Assembly (NCBI GenBank): GCA_963691815.1
Contig: OY829653.1
Span: 27,357,653 to 27,421,652 of the forward strand
Origin: Echiichthys vipera
Lineage: Eukaryota; Chordata; Actinopteri; Perciformes; Trachinidae
Length of the DNA stretch: 64,000 bases
Direction of reading: 5' to 3'
Of this stretch, positions 23,080 to 35,800 are shown piece by piece (positions within the stretch are counted from its first letter, which is position 1; every line of letters begins with the position of its first letter). The notes beneath the pieces are model-generated. The model was not told the DNA's origin. It made no database searches and saw only the letters and a program-made list of their open reading frames with translations. The translations under genes were made by a program, and so were the position numbers.

Positions 23080-23716
23080 CTTGCATGTCTTTTCAGTGTT
23101 TTATTGCTATAGTGTGTCATTTTGTAGTGTATCACAGGTGTACTCTTAATGGGTATATTATTTAGTTACCCAGGCAACATTTAACATAAAAACACAACAC
23201 ACACACTGTCCATATGCTATACAAATATTCAGAATTGACAAGGCATCTATGTGTTTTAGAATCTGTTAAAAACATTAGACCTAAGTTGACATACAGTATA
23301 TCATTAAGTAGGACTGTCGAAAAAGATAAAAAATAGACAAATATCCTTGAATTTCAAAAGAATACTGGAAAAATATATCTGTTTGACATACATATGGTAT
23401 ATATTAGTTTCAGGAAGCGCAAGTCTACAACTTTTTAACAAGTGTAAAATCAAAACTAGAAAGTCACTTAAAAAACAGCAGAAATGTCATGCTTTGCTTT
23501 GAAAAATATAAACTGACCGGTAATTAGTACTAAAGAAAAATAATATTGTATTTATCTACCAATGCTTGGTTATGTCTCCATATATGAGGCTATAAATAAA
23601 TAATATTTTCCTTGTTACTGTAACTATGTTTTTCCTGTGAAAAATGCACCTGTTAAGTGCATTCACATTGTTGGTTCTTAGACACTTGGGTTATTGTTAG
23701 GAACAGAACTAGCTTA
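23080..23716 (-). other. plec: plec 3' untranslated region
   Basis: About 600 AT-rich bases follow the plectin stop and end near the AATAAA signal (minus strand) at 23105-23100. Confidence 0.6.
23100..23105 (-). promoter_or_regulatory. plec: plec polyadenylation signal
   Basis: AATAAA on the minus strand, about 610 bases after the stop codon. Confidence 0.55.
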
Positions 23717-26700
23717 TCAGTATCTGCGGCTGTAGCCAGTTGAAGAGGATGTGAAGGAGGAAGATGAGAAGTTCATGTTGAAGCCAGCATCAATGCTGCC
23801 TCTCCTGGAGCCTGATCGGGATCCGGTCCTTGAGCCACTCCGGGAGCCATAGGCAGATCCAGGGCCACTGACATTGTAGGGACTGTAGAGGCCTTTGCTG
23901 GATTGTGATGAGGCCTCCAGAAGCCTTAGTCCAGATCCTTCCTCCACCATGCTTTTGTCCATGGCATCTTTGAAGGAGATTTTCAGTTTGGTTTTTGGAC
24001 ATGTTAGATATTTAGAATAAGCACCAACATCTCTCAGTTTCTGGGCAGTGCGGGCATCAATTGCGCCCTTCTTGATGGATTCATCTAGTGGCACCCTGCT
24101 CTCGACATCAGGCTCAATAAGTCCACCAGTCAGATACTGGACTTCAAGGAAACGCTGGCCAGCCTCATAATACAACCAGCCTTTCTTAAGAGCCTGGGAT
24201 GCAGACATCTTTACTTTAGTTCTGGGGTCTTCAAATCCATTGAATGCTTTTTGAGCCAGGTTGAGTCGATCAACCATGATTTTATCCACAAGTCCTTTTT
24301 CTGTAGCCTCAGTGACTTGGAATCTCTCGCCAGTTGTGGGGTCAATTATTCCTCCTGTGCAGGCTTGGGCCTCCAACAATCTTTGGCCAGTGATGTTGTC
24401 TACCAGGTTTCTGCGTATGGCCTCAGTGATGGACACCTTCTCCAGTGTGTCTGTGTCCAATATTCCAGCTATGGGGCCAGTCTCCTCAGCTGGGTCATTC
24501 CATATTACTGCAGGTGCTTTAATGGAGGGTATGGGGCTCATGGGAGAGGAGTAGGTGGAGCCAGTGGTGGAACCAAAGGAAGATGATCGTGAGCGGAAGC
24601 CTCCCATGTTTCCAGAAAGCATGTCAGCAAATTCTGTAATGGCTAGGTTTCCAGATCGGTATGTATCAAGAGCATTCTGATCAATGAGGCCACGTGAAAG
24701 AGCATCATCAACATCATACTGTCTTCCCGACCTCCTGTCAATGATAATGGATTTGACAGTACCATCAGAGGAGGTCATTGTGATCTCTTCCCATTCACAC
24801 TCCTGCTCAGCAAGCTCCAGGTAGGTTTGGTGGTCAATGAGTCCCTTCCTGTATGCTTCATACACAGTCATTTCTTTGCCAGTCTCAGGGTCTACGATGA
24901 CAACTCTGCGCTTACGAACTGAGGACTTGGAGGAGGTCTTCCTTTCCTTCTTCTTTTCTTTCAGTAGCAGGAGAACCAGGCCAGTGTCGGGATCAGTGAT
25001 GCACCTCTCCATGAGCTGGAGGTAGGTTAGATTTTCCTCAGTGTTGGGATCAAAGAAGCCTTTGGTGTCATCAGAGGGATCTGTTAAGATCTCATTCATT
25101 TCCTCATCAAAGAAGCCACGTTTATAAGCCACCTCAACTGGCAGACGATGACTTTCCTCCGGGTCAATGATTCCACCAGTGGCAATCTGGGCTTCCAGGA
25201 GACGGATACCATGATCTTTCAAGATGAGCCCCTTTTTCATGGCCTGGAACAAGGAGATTGTCTTGCCCGAATAAGGATCCCTATATCCTGTCACAGCACG
25301 TTCAGCAGAGAGGAGCTTGTCTTTGAATTCGGGTCCTACGATTCCCATTCTCACTGCTTCATTGACAGTCAGTTTGAGGTTTTTAATTGGATCAATGACA
25401 TATCCTGTTGATGCCTGTGCCTCAAGGAGTTCAAATGCTGTGCCTGGCCTTATCATGTTCTTCTTCATGGCCTGGTAAATTGATAAACGATCCTTTGTGG
25501 ACTCCAAAAATACACCAGCAATACAGCTTGTGCCCTCAAGGTACCTTGATAGTTTATCACTAACCTCCTCCAGTGAAACAAGACCTTCATTCAGTTCAGT
25601 GACAGTCTTCTGGTCGATAATTTGTGAGCGGAGCAGCTCTTCCATTGTGATCTGTTTCCTCAGACCCTTGAACATCAGTCTCTTGTCTCCCAGGGAGAGT
25701 AGGTGCAACCCACCATCCAACTTGCATCTCTTGAGAAGCTGTGCATATGACAGATCCTCATTAGTGACAGGGTCAACAAATCCTTTAACATCGTCAGTCA
25801 GTCTTTCATTGGTTTCCTTATTGATGTAACCTCTTTGCATGGCAATGTCTGCTGGCAGGTGGAACTGAAATTCAGGATCAATGATACCACCAGTGGCAGT
25901 TTGTGCCTCTAACATTTTCAGAGCATAATCTTCTGGAACAAGATCCTTTTTCATGGCCTGGAAAAGTGATATAATTTTGCCACTGTATGGATCCTTGTAT
26001 CCTGTAACTGCTCTCTCAGATGAGAGAAGTTTATCATGGATCTCAGGGCCAACAACACCCTTACGAACAGCTTCGTCAACCGTGAGTGTTTCATTTTGAA
26101 CTGGGTCAACAATGAATCCCGTAGCAGCTTGTGCTTCTAGGAGGCTGAGGGCTAGTTCTGGTTTAATAAAACCCCTCTTCATTGCTTGGTATATGCTTAT
26201 CTTGGAGCTTGAGTCTGTTGTGACCCCAGCAACACAGCCTGTGCCATAGAGATACTGTTTCACACTGGTCATCTCCATTATATCACGGATGTCCCTCTTG
26301 CCCTGTTTAAGGAGGTTGTATGTCTCCAAGTCAATGATGCGGGCATTGTAGAGCTCCTCAATAGTAATCCTTCTCCTTATAGTCTTACATGACAATGGAC
26401 TATCATTTCTAATGATCTCTCTCTGCTCCATGATCTCAATAATAATTATGATCATCCGCTCTTTAGTGATTTTACCTGAGCGATATTCATCCATGAGCTT
26501 CTGCCTCTCTTGCTCTGGAAGCAAATTTGAGTTCATGATTTCCCAGAGGTTCACTGATTTATCAGCAAGACCCTCAATTGGAATGTCAATCTGGGTGCTG
26601 GTCAGGTCACTCTGTGTTTGTTCCTCTGTGTAGAGGTATGTCTTCTCAACAACAGTTGGTGATTGAGGCTTTGAGAGTGGAAGGATGTACAGGCCTGTTT

Positions 26701-29700
26701 CTGGATCTCTATGGCACTTGTCTTTAAGCTGTTTGTAGGTAGCATTCTCATCTGTTTCTGGATCTGTGAACGCCTTGTTATCTTCAGATGGTTCAGAAAG
26801 AGTCCTGGCAATTTCTTTGCTGAAAAGGTTCTTCTCATATGCAACATCTGTTGGCACACGGTGGCTGTTAACAGGGTCAATGATTCCTCCACTCACCATC
26901 TGTGCCTCTATCAGTGGCATGGCATGCTCTTTCAGGATGAGATCTTTTTGCACTGCTTCAAAGAGGGAGATTGTGTTGCCTGTGAATGGATCTTTATAGC
27001 CAGTCACAGCTTTTTCTGCAGAGAGAAGTTTTTCATGTAGTTCTGGACCAACAAGACCTGACTTCACTGCCTCATCTACTGTCAGGCACTGGTTCCTCAC
27101 TGGATCTACAAGGAACCCAGTTGCAGCCTGGGCCTCAAGAAGTGAAAGACCGGTGTTGTGCCTAAGGAGCTTTTTCTTCATAGCCTGATAAATGCTAACT
27201 TTCTCTTTGGTTGGCTCCAGGTAGATTCCAGCGATGCTATCAGAGCCCTGGAGGTATTTGCTGACATTGGGATTCTCACTGACTTGTTTAGGTGTTGTTT
27301 TGCCTTGTTGAAGGAGGTCAAAGGTTGGTTTGTCGATAATTTGGGAATTATACAGAGAGTCTGCTAGGACAGGAGCTCTAAGTCCCTTGAAACTGGACTC
27401 TTCTCGTTTCTTGGCCTCTTTCTTGTCTACAATTGTGATGACAATCTTGATTATCTTTTCAATTGTAACTTTTCCTGACCTAAACTGTCTGAGCAGGTCA
27501 AGCCTTTGTTCCTCAGTGAGATATTCAGAGTAAATTATGTCCCAGATGGTCATTTTTCTGCCCTTAAATGGTCCAGAGTCAAGCTCCACAGTTGCCTGAG
27601 TCATAGCCTCTTTTGTCTGAGCATCACTGTACGTTGGCTCCTCTTTTGCATTGATTGCTTCATCAGAAAGAGGCAGAAGCTGGAGACCAGTTTTCTTGTC
27701 AGTCACACATCTCTTGAAGAGCTGTGAGTATGTGACATTTTCTTTTGTGTTGGGGTCAAAGAAGCATTTAGTTTCATCAGTGGGACTGTTGAGAATCTGT
27801 TTCATTTCGTCATCAAAATAATTTCTCTTGCAGGCCACATCATGAGGAATGTGATGGCTCTTTACTGGATCAATGATGCCACCGGTGGTCATTTGGGCAT
27901 CAAGCAGTCGTATTCCTTGTTCTTTCGGTATGAGATCTTTTTTCATAGCTTGAAACAGAGATACAGTCTTTCCTGTATAAGGATCCTTGTAACCTGTAAC
28001 AGCTCGCTCTGCAGACAGGAGTTTTTCATGCAGCTCAGGACCAACAACACCTGCTTTGACTGCTTCATCAACAGTGTACTTCTGATTATGAACGGGGTCA
28101 ACTACATAGCCTGTTCCTGCTTGGGCTTCAAGCATATTCTGGGCAGGCCCTGCCCTCATCATGTCTTTTTTCATAGCTTGATAGAAGGACATTGTCTCCT
28201 TGGATGAGTCAATAACTACACCTGCAATGCAGTTTGTACCCTTCAGTGCTGTTTGGACAGGCTCCATTTCAGAAACCTCTTTGACTGTCTTATTGCCCTT
28301 GTGCAATTTGTTGTAGAGGTCTTTATCAATTATTTTGGATTCCAGGAGTTCGGTGGCAGGGACAGGTGCTCTTAGACCATCAAAGGTAATCTCATTTTTC
28401 TTCTCTTTGTCCTCTGCCACAGTAATCACAATCTTAATGATTTTTTCTATTGTAATTTTCCCTGTCTTGTATTGACGGAGAAGGTCCCTTTTCTGGTCCT
28501 CAGTGAAGTACTCAGAATTGATTATTTCCCAGATGGTGACAGTCTTTCCCTTGAATCTTCCAAATGGCAAAGACACAGTTGTTTTACTGAACACATCCTT
28601 GGTTTCCTCCTCTGTATATATACTTGAGCACTGAGCAGCTTTGTCTGTGATTGGCAAGAGTAGCAGACTGGTGTCAGAGTCTGTGGTGCATCTTGCCATC
28701 AGCTCAGAATATGTCAAAGGTTCTTGAGTGCTGGGGTCAAAGTATCCCTTTGTGTCATCAGAAGGTTTCTCCATAACCTTGTTCATTTCAACATCATATT
28801 GTCCCTGTTTGTAGGCTGTTTCATTGGGTATGCGGTGACTATTGATAGGGTCGATGATGCCACCAGTTGCAAGCTGAGCCTCAAGAACTCTTATGGCATG
28901 ATCATGTTCTATCAGACCCTTCTTCATAGCTTCAAAGACAGAAATCTTCCCACCAGTGTATGGATCTTTATAGCCAATAACTGCCCTCTCAGCTGAAAGC
29001 ATTTTGTTATGCAGTTCAGGGCCAATCAAGCCTTCCTTGACAGCCTCGTTGACAGAAAGTTTCTGGTTTTTAATAGGGTCTAAAAGGTAACCTGTGGCTG
29101 CTTGGGCTTCTAGAAGAATCATAGCTGTACCAGGAGTAATCTTCTTCTCTTTTGATGCTTGATAGATTGACATTTTTTGATTAGATGGTGTCAAAACACC
29201 AGCAATGCTGTTTTTTCCTTTCAGAGTTATTTTGAGTTTTTCAGTGTCACCAAGCTCTTGAACAGTGGTTTTACCATTTTTTAGTTTGTCAAACTGCTTC
29301 TTCGATAAAAGGCCGACATCGTGAAGTCTGCTTGCAGGTACCTTATCACGAATGCCATCAAAAGACAAGGGATCTGGTCCCTTCACCGCATTATCTATGA
29401 CATCACCAGCATTTTGCCCATTGTAAACTTGCTTTGTTGTCTCAGCCACTGTTACATTAATGAGCTCTTTGTTGGGGACTTTATCAGTGTCTTTCTGTGC
29501 CTCCTCAAGCTGCTGCAGCTTGTCACGCAATTTCTGGTTTTCTTCTGCAAGAATCTTTTCATGCTCTAGTCGCTGCTTCTCTAGTTCCTGCATTTCTTTT
29601 TGCTTGTTAAGCATTTCTTTCTCAGCCTCTTTTTGCTTATTTAGGGCCTCATCCATGGTAGCGTGGAGTTTCTTCTTCTCCTCCTCCATCTGCTGTCTTT

Positions 29701-29884
29701 GGCGTTCCTGTTCATCTTTGAGAGCTTTGGCCTTTTTGACTTCTTCTTCAAACTGGCTCTCCAGTCTCTTTTTCTCATCTTCAATTAGCTTCTCCTTCTT
29801 CAAAAGCATCTCCTTTTCTGTCAGGAATGTCTGCTGGAGCACAGTCTTCTCATGTTCAATTTGTTTCTGCTGTGCATCAGCCAT
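23717..29884 (-). CDS. plec: plec exon 32: plakin-repeat domain and C-terminus
   Basis: One 6,168-bp exon, acceptor TATCAG, stop TGA at 23717-23719. It encodes the end of the rod, five B-type plakin-repeat modules (each with LLEAQA..TG, GPE and ERAVTGYKDPYSGK-like motifs) and one C-type module (EAQACTGGIIDPTTGERF). The linker before the last module carries SSVRKRRVVIVDPETGKEM, the intermediate-filament-binding basic motif. The tail has repeated GSR units (SRTGSRSGSRRGS), a microtubule-binding/phosphorylation type of sequence in plakins, and ends GYSRRY. Confidence 0.98.
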   Translation of the reverse strand: MADAQQKQIEHEKTVLQQTFLTEKEMLLKKEKLIEDEKKRLESQFEEEVKKAKALKDEQERQRQQMEEEKKKLHATMDEALNKQKEAEKEMLNKQKEMQELEKQRLEHEKILAEENQKLRDKLQQLEEAQKDTDKVPNKELINVTVAETTKQVYNGQNAGDVIDNAVKGPDPLSFDGIRDKVPASRLHDVGLLSKKQFDKLKNGKTTVQELGDTEKLKITLKGKNSIAGVLTPSNQKMSIYQASKEKKITPGTAMILLEAQAATGYLLDPIKNQKLSVNEAVKEGLIGPELHNKMLSAERAVIGYKDPYTGGKISVFEAMKKGLIEHDHAIRVLEAQLATGGIIDPINSHRIPNETAYKQGQYDVEMNKVMEKPSDDTKGYFDPSTQEPLTYSELMARCTTDSDTSLLLLPITDKAAQCSSIYTEEETKDVFSKTTVSLPFGRFKGKTVTIWEIINSEYFTEDQKRDLLRQYKTGKITIEKIIKIVITVAEDKEKKNEITFDGLRAPVPATELLESKIIDKDLYNKLHKGNKTVKEVSEMEPVQTALKGTNCIAGVVIDSSKETMSFYQAMKKDMMRAGPAQNMLEAQAGTGYVVDPVHNQKYTVDEAVKAGVVGPELHEKLLSAERAVTGYKDPYTGKTVSLFQAMKKDLIPKEQGIRLLDAQMTTGGIIDPVKSHHIPHDVACKRNYFDDEMKQILNSPTDETKCFFDPNTKENVTYSQLFKRCVTDKKTGLQLLPLSDEAINAKEEPTYSDAQTKEAMTQATVELDSGPFKGRKMTIWDIIYSEYLTEEQRLDLLRQFRSGKVTIEKIIKIVITIVDKKEAKKREESSFKGLRAPVLADSLYNSQIIDKPTFDLLQQGKTTPKQVSENPNVSKYLQGSDSIAGIYLEPTKEKVSIYQAMKKKLLRHNTGLSLLEAQAATGFLVDPVRNQCLTVDEAVKSGLVGPELHEKLLSAEKAVTGYKDPFTGNTISLFEAVQKDLILKEHAMPLIEAQMVSGGIIDPVNSHRVPTDVAYEKNLFSKEIARTLSEPSEDNKAFTDPETDENATYKQLKDKCHRDPETGLYILPLSKPQSPTVVEKTYLYTEEQTQSDLTSTQIDIPIEGLADKSVNLWEIMNSNLLPEQERQKLMDEYRSGKITKERMIIIIIEIMEQREIIRNDSPLSCKTIRRRITIEELYNARIIDLETYNLLKQGKRDIRDIMEMTSVKQYLYGTGCVAGVTTDSSSKISIYQAMKRGFIKPELALSLLEAQAATGFIVDPVQNETLTVDEAVRKGVVGPEIHDKLLSSERAVTGYKDPYSGKIISLFQAMKKDLVPEDYALKMLEAQTATGGIIDPEFQFHLPADIAMQRGYINKETNERLTDDVKGFVDPVTNEDLSYAQLLKRCKLDGGLHLLSLGDKRLMFKGLRKQITMEELLRSQIIDQKTVTELNEGLVSLEEVSDKLSRYLEGTSCIAGVFLESTKDRLSIYQAMKKNMIRPGTAFELLEAQASTGYVIDPIKNLKLTVNEAVRMGIVGPEFKDKLLSAERAVTGYRDPYSGKTISLFQAMKKGLILKDHGIRLLEAQIATGGIIDPEESHRLPVEVAYKRGFFDEEMNEILTDPSDDTKGFFDPNTEENLTYLQLMERCITDPDTGLVLLLLKEKKKERKTSSKSSVRKRRVVIVDPETGKEMTVYEAYRKGLIDHQTYLELAEQECEWEEITMTSSDGTVKSIIIDRRSGRQYDVDDALSRGLIDQNALDTYRSGNLAITEFADMLSGNMGGFRSRSSSFGSTTGSTYSSPMSPIPSIKAPAVIWNDPAEETGPIAGILDTDTLEKVSITEAIRRNLVDNITGQRLLEAQACTGGIIDPTTGERFQVTEATEKGLVDKIMVDRLNLAQKAFNGFEDPRTKVKMSASQALKKGWLYYEAGQRFLEVQYLTGGLIEPDVESRVPLDESIKKGAIDARTAQKLRDVGAYSKYLTCPKTKLKISFKDAMDKSMVEEGSGLRLLEASSQSSKGLYSPYNVSGPGSAYGSRSGSRTGSRSGSRRGSIDAGFNMNFSSSSFTSSSTGYSRRY

Positions 29885-32800
29885 CTGATAGGAAAAAATA
29901 CAAAACATAAGTTACAATATGTATATAAATGAGGCACATGTATTCTGTACATGTTTTTTTTTATCTCAACTGTAATTTTGTCTTTTTAGTTTGTAATGGA
30001 TATAAGTTGTACAATGCACTCTGCTTATGCACATGGAGTTAAAAAAATGGAGCCTTATTTAAGTTATGTGTACTTTTCTGCATTTTGTTTAAGAAGATGA
30101 AGGTTTGACTTTTATTTTTTTTAATGAATTAATTCTAGCATTCTTGTTTAAAAAAACAACAACATTGTATTGGTGTAAATGTGGGTTAACAGTCCATACG
30201 GAGAGCAAAAGAGTCATAACACATTGGCCAGCATTACAGACACAAACGGCTAATTTTCTAGCGATTAAATTCATCAACAATTTTATCGATTAATCTAAAT
30301 GATGAATTTTCCTCCAAAAAATCAAATTGATTGTTTCATTTAGGCAATGTTCATTTTATATTGACAAACTGCATGTCATTGTATAATGCAACCAAAGCAA
30401 AGTTTAAACAAATGTTTACATATTAAAATGCAAAACCGTAGATTCAAACCAGCAGCAGATACATGATAAAAAAGAAACTGGCTACAATAACAAATAGAGT
30501 GCCTATTATTTAGTTTTTGGTGAACCAAACCTAACCCATTCTACCACCACACCAAACTCTCTTCTCAAATGTAACAATTAAGCGTTTATTTGATTTTTTT
30601 TTTTTGTTACTTTTCAAAATCCACAAGAACTACTCTTTCCAAAGAAACCACGTCACTTTTCAAGCTGGTTCTTTTTACTCCTGAATTTAACTTATTCCAA
30701 AAGAATCTGTCAGCACTCGTGTGCTTTACTACAGAGTCTGTTAACCAGTATCGACAACGTTATAATGCGTAGAGTGACAACAATGATGCTCAGCAGAACC
30801 GCTGCTGCAGAATGAATATAGGAGAAAAACTGATAGGAATGTATGCGTCACACATTTATATCAATTTTTAACTGTCTCGTGCCACATCCTTACATCCCTA
30901 CCTTTGACTCATCATGTATGCATTGTATAGCTATGTAATGATACACAAAATAAACCATCTTCATTCTAAAGATATATTCATTACCAAAGTATAATTAAAA
31001 TCGCCATGCTCCTGGTGAGTAACCTCATATATATTTTTTATTAATATTTATACAACTTGTATTTATATTTTTCTAATACTGCCTGCCTGTACCTTGCCTT
31101 GCATATTTTGTGTACCTGTTTGTGTATTTTGTTTGTAACTTATGTTTATTATGTAGATTTGTTTATTATTATTATTTAATATTATTATCGTGCACTGCTC
31201 TGTATATCGATGGATGACAATAAAGTCTCTCTTATCTTAATATTAATCATTTGAGTTCGACTTCAAATGATGCAATTTATTTTGAAGTTGTCTCAAAATG
31301 AAGAAACATTCCAGGGTATGAGGGGGCATTCAGGATGTGATATGCATGAGCACAGTGCACTGTAAAAAAAAATCATACTTAAAATCAAAGATATGGTTTC
31401 ATGATTAGTATAATCGGACAAAGGAATAGAGGAAATTTAAAGAAAGAAGTGTGTTAGTTTTCAGATAGTTAACAATGACATAAGCTGCTCTGTTATGCCA
31501 TTTTTGACACAATACCTCTTTAGACTTATTTTGTAGTTCTTCTGCTTCCTTTTTCAGACTAGCCCTCTCCTTCTCTAGGGCTGCGATTGAGTCACGTAAA
31601 TCGCCTGCCTCTTTGCTGGTATTTCGTCTCTCGAATTCCAGTTTTTCCACTACAGTCATTTTTTCTTTGGTGGCTATTTCAGTCTCATGAAGACGGGCAG
31701 CAATCATATCAGCTTGTTTCTTGAATTTTTTTGCCTCCTCCTCAGCTTTGGCCTGGGCTTCACTGAGCTGAGAAACCTGAAGTTTGAGCTTTTCTGCTTC
31801 AGTTACGATCTCCAATTGCCTTTTTCTCTCTGCTTCAAGTGACTTCTGGTATTCCTCTGTTTCCTCATCCAGACGCTGTTGCATTAGTTGTTTATCCTCC
31901 AACAGCTTTTGTGCCTGCTCCTGAGCCAAGTCCTTTTGTCTTTGAAGCAATTCTGCCTCAGCTCTAAGTTTAGATGCCTCTTGAATGGCCTGCATTTTCT
32001 CTTTGAGCATTTTCTCTGCAAGAGCTCGTTGCTGATTGAGGTCTTCTTCTGCAATCTGTCTCAAGCGTGCCGCCTCGTGGGATTCTACACTAAGTCTGGC
32101 AGCATCCTCTGCAAGCCTTTTCATATTTTCAGCCTCCTCAGTGAGGAATTTCTGCGTGTTATCTTTGTCTTTCTTGATTAGGCGTTGATTTTCCCCCTCA
32201 ATTTTGTTTTTCAGTTTTAGCAGCTCCTCCATCTGAACTTTGACTTTGAACAGCTCCTCCTCCACCTGGCCCCTTTGTTTGACAGCATCATCAACCTCAT
32301 CCTTCAAGCGCTGCAGCTCTTCATCCAGGAGAGATTTCTGTTTATCAGTATCATCAAGCTTAAGTTTAACCTTTGTGAGCTCTTGCTCCACTTGGAACTT
32401 CTGTTTCAATGTTTGCTCTGCCAGTTTTTTGTGCTTTGCCATATCCGCATCAGCTTGTTGCTTCTGCTTGAGCGCTGAAGCTTCTGCTTGTGCTAGTTTA
32501 GCAGCTTCAAATTCAGCCTCCTTCCTCAACCTCTCGGCATCCTCCTGAGCTTTGGCTTGGTTTGCAGCTTCTTGCTCAGCAGCTGCCTTTTGCCGTTCTG
32601 CTTCTTCTGCTTGTTGTCGAAGGAGAGCTGCCTCCCTCTCTGCCTTCTCCTTAGCAGCCTCTGCCTCTTTGGCAAGCTTCTTGGCCTTCTCATACTCTTC
32701 CTTAAGCTTTTGCTGCATGATGCTATCTTCCTTCTGTTGAGCAAGGACACTTTGGACTTGCTGCTCGGCTGCACTGCATTTAAGGGCTGCTTGTTGGGCT

Positions 32801-35800
32801 GCAACAATCTGTTTTTCTGCTTCAATGTCAGCCTCATCTTTCTGCTTTCTGGCTTCTTCTGATTTCTTTTTGAGACGATCAAGCTCTTCTTGGGCTGCCT
32901 TGCGTTGTCTGGCTGCCTCTCCCTCTGCAGCAGTGATCTTCTTAACCTTCTCCTCTGCTTCCCTCCTCCTCTTCTCCTCCTCAAGGGCTAGCTTCCTTAG
33001 TTTCTCTGCCTCCTCCTCTGCTCTAAGTTTGCTTTGTTGAGTTTCCTCTGCAATGTTTTTCAGTTTGTTCAGTTCTAGCTCCAGATCAAGTTTTCCAGAT
33101 GAAGCCTTTTCAAAGTTGAGCTTAAGAATTCGGATTTCTTCTTCAACAACTCTCCTCTGTTTTAATGTATCATCCACCATTGCCTTTTGTCTTTCCATTT
33201 CAGCCTCAGATGATTTTTTGAGTTGGATGATCTTTTCTTCAATCTCTTGCTTGTGCTGGTTGGCCTGGTCCTCAAGAGCTTTCCTCTGGTAAGCCTCATC
33301 CTCAGCTTGCCGCCGAAGTCTTTCGTTTTCTGCCTCCTTATCTTTCAGGGCGATTTCAGCCTCTGTTTTTAAACGAGTGGCTTCGCTGATTGCAGCCAGC
33401 TTCTCTTTAAGAATCCTCTCAGCTTCTGCTCTCTGACGAGCAGCCTCTTCCTCAGCAACTTGCCTCTGATGTTTGGCCTCCTCTGCGATGGCTCTAAGCT
33501 TGCTTGCTTCCTCAGCCACGTCTCTCATCTTGGCCGCTTCAGCCTCAATAAGTTGTTTGCTCTTCTCTGTGTTGGACATGGTCTCCTTTTCTGCCTTGGT
33601 CTTTAGCTGAATGAGTATATCCATTTCACTCCTTACTTTGGCCAGTTCATCCTCCAGCTGTTTCCTTTGTTGTTGTGCTGCAATGACTTCATTCTTCAGG
33701 CGGTAAAGTTCATCTTCAAGGAGGGATCTCTGCTGTTCTGCATTGTCAAAGTCTGCCCTGAGTCGAATCAATTCCTGTTCTGCAGTCAGTTTCTGCTGAG
33801 CTGTGCTTTCAGCAACCTTCCTCTGCCTCTCCAGTTCTTTCTCAGCCATTTCTTTTTGCTTTAGAGCGGACATTTCCGCTTTGGTCCTCTTTTTAGCCTC
33901 ACGCTCAGCCTCTTCCTTTTGTTTCTCAGCATCTTCTTGAGCAAGAGTCTTTTTGTGAGCTTCTTCCTCAGCCTGGAGTCTTAGACGGAGGGCCTCGTTA
34001 GCTTTTTGCCTCCATTTCTCAAGCTCCTTTTCTGCCTCTTCTCTGGCAATTATTGCGTCCTCCTGTTGTTTCTTAAGGTATTCGGCTTCTTGTTGCAGCT
34101 GAAGGACAGCACCATGCTCTTGCTTAAGTGATTCCTCCAACTTTGAGGTCTTTTCCACAAAGGACATGTGTTTGCTCTGGAGCTCAGCTGCGGCACTCTT
34201 CTGGGCTGCGACGTGAGCAACCTGGATTTGCCTCTCCTTTTCAATCTCTGCTTGCTTCACTTGCCTTTCAGCTTCTTCAGCCTGCATCTTTAGATTTTCA
34301 AGGTCTTCCAGAGCTTTTTGCTTTTGCCTAGCAGCTTCTTTCTCTGCCTCAGATTTGCGTTTGAGTTCCTCCTCTGCCTTACGCTTTTTCTGGGTCTCTT
34401 CAGTGACCTGTTTGTGGAGCTTCTCAGCTTCTTCCTGGGCGGCCTTTCTGAGTCTCTCAGCTTCAGCTGCTCTGTCACGGAGTTGTTTGAGCTCAGATTC
34501 TGCGGTAGACTTTTGTTTTAATGTCGTCTCAAGTTGGATCCTGATGAGGTGAATTTCTTCCTCAATCTTAGTCCTGCTCTGAAGAGCCTCATCCACCTGT
34601 TGACCTTTGTCCTTGATCTGCTGCTCTGAGAGGTTTTTGAGCTCTTGCAGTTCCAGCTGGACATTGTGCTTTTGCCTTTCTGCATCTACAGCAGCAACCT
34701 CTCTCTTGTTTACTTCTTCCTGCATTCTGAGCTTCAGCTCTTGAGCCTCTTTCTCGGCTTTGGCAATGGCCTTTGCATGACCTGCGGCTAACTGCTTCTG
34801 TTTGTCTAACTCAGCCTGCATTTCGGCCATTTTTTTCTGCTCTTCCGCTTTGAGTTTCTCTGCAGCTTTCTGCATTAGTGGAAGCAAATGGTAAAGAAAG
34901 AATTATAATCAAGCATGACATGTTAAAGGTAGCACTTTACATTAAAAAGCTCAAAACAGTGTGGATTAAAATTGTAATTACTATAGTAATCACAGCCTAA
35001 TCACACTGGAATAAGAGCAATTTAATGCGCTGTATTACCCAGGCAATGTTAATGTTAATGTTAGCTCAAAGGACAAGTCAAAGATCAATCACTAGACACA
35101 AATTAGACGCACATTCATCAAAGTGATGTTAAATTCACGATGCAATCAAAATAATTAATGACAAGACAATTCAGGAAAAATGGATGATGGGAATGTATGG
35201 AAACAAAATATCACTTCACAACACAGCAAGAAAATCATATGGCATGCAACTGTAGCTGTACCACTAACTTTCAAAAACTGCCTTATAATTAGGATTCCAA
35301 AATATCACATTTACAATTATATCAAATTATTGAAAACACTTTTTTGAAAAGTGTATTTCCATGTTTTTTGCAGGGAGGGGGGATATACTGATTTGCATGT
35401 ATATCGTAGACTCCCACACATATATATTTTATAATCACTATCCAAATATTGATGTTTGATATGAATACATTCAGTTGTTTAAGGTGGGTTTCTTTTGAAC
35501 TGTTTAACACAAAATGTTTTACCTCTATTTAGCTCATATGTAAATTGGAAGCGTAAGGATTAAATGCCTCATGTTAGAGTATTATTAACAACATTCACTT
35601 AGACTATTTTTTTTATCTCATCCCATGCACTGGGGGTTCTTTAAATCACTATTTGCCACAAAAAGGAATGGAAAGGAAAGGCAAGGTCAAGGCTAACAGG
35701 TTCAGATGAAGTAAGTTAGGAAACCAATTTATGACTCCAGGAAGTGTAAGAAGCACTGTAGCGTTGGTTTAAAGGATATTGAATAGATAGTTAGTTAGGA

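Noticed and set aside
29460..29888. Long plus-strand ORFs opposite plectin exons 31 and 32 (also 32240-33292 and others)
   Set aside because: They are antisense shadows of Glu/Lys/Ala-rich coiled-coil codons, which read as Ser/Leu/Phe-rich frames; no start or splice context.
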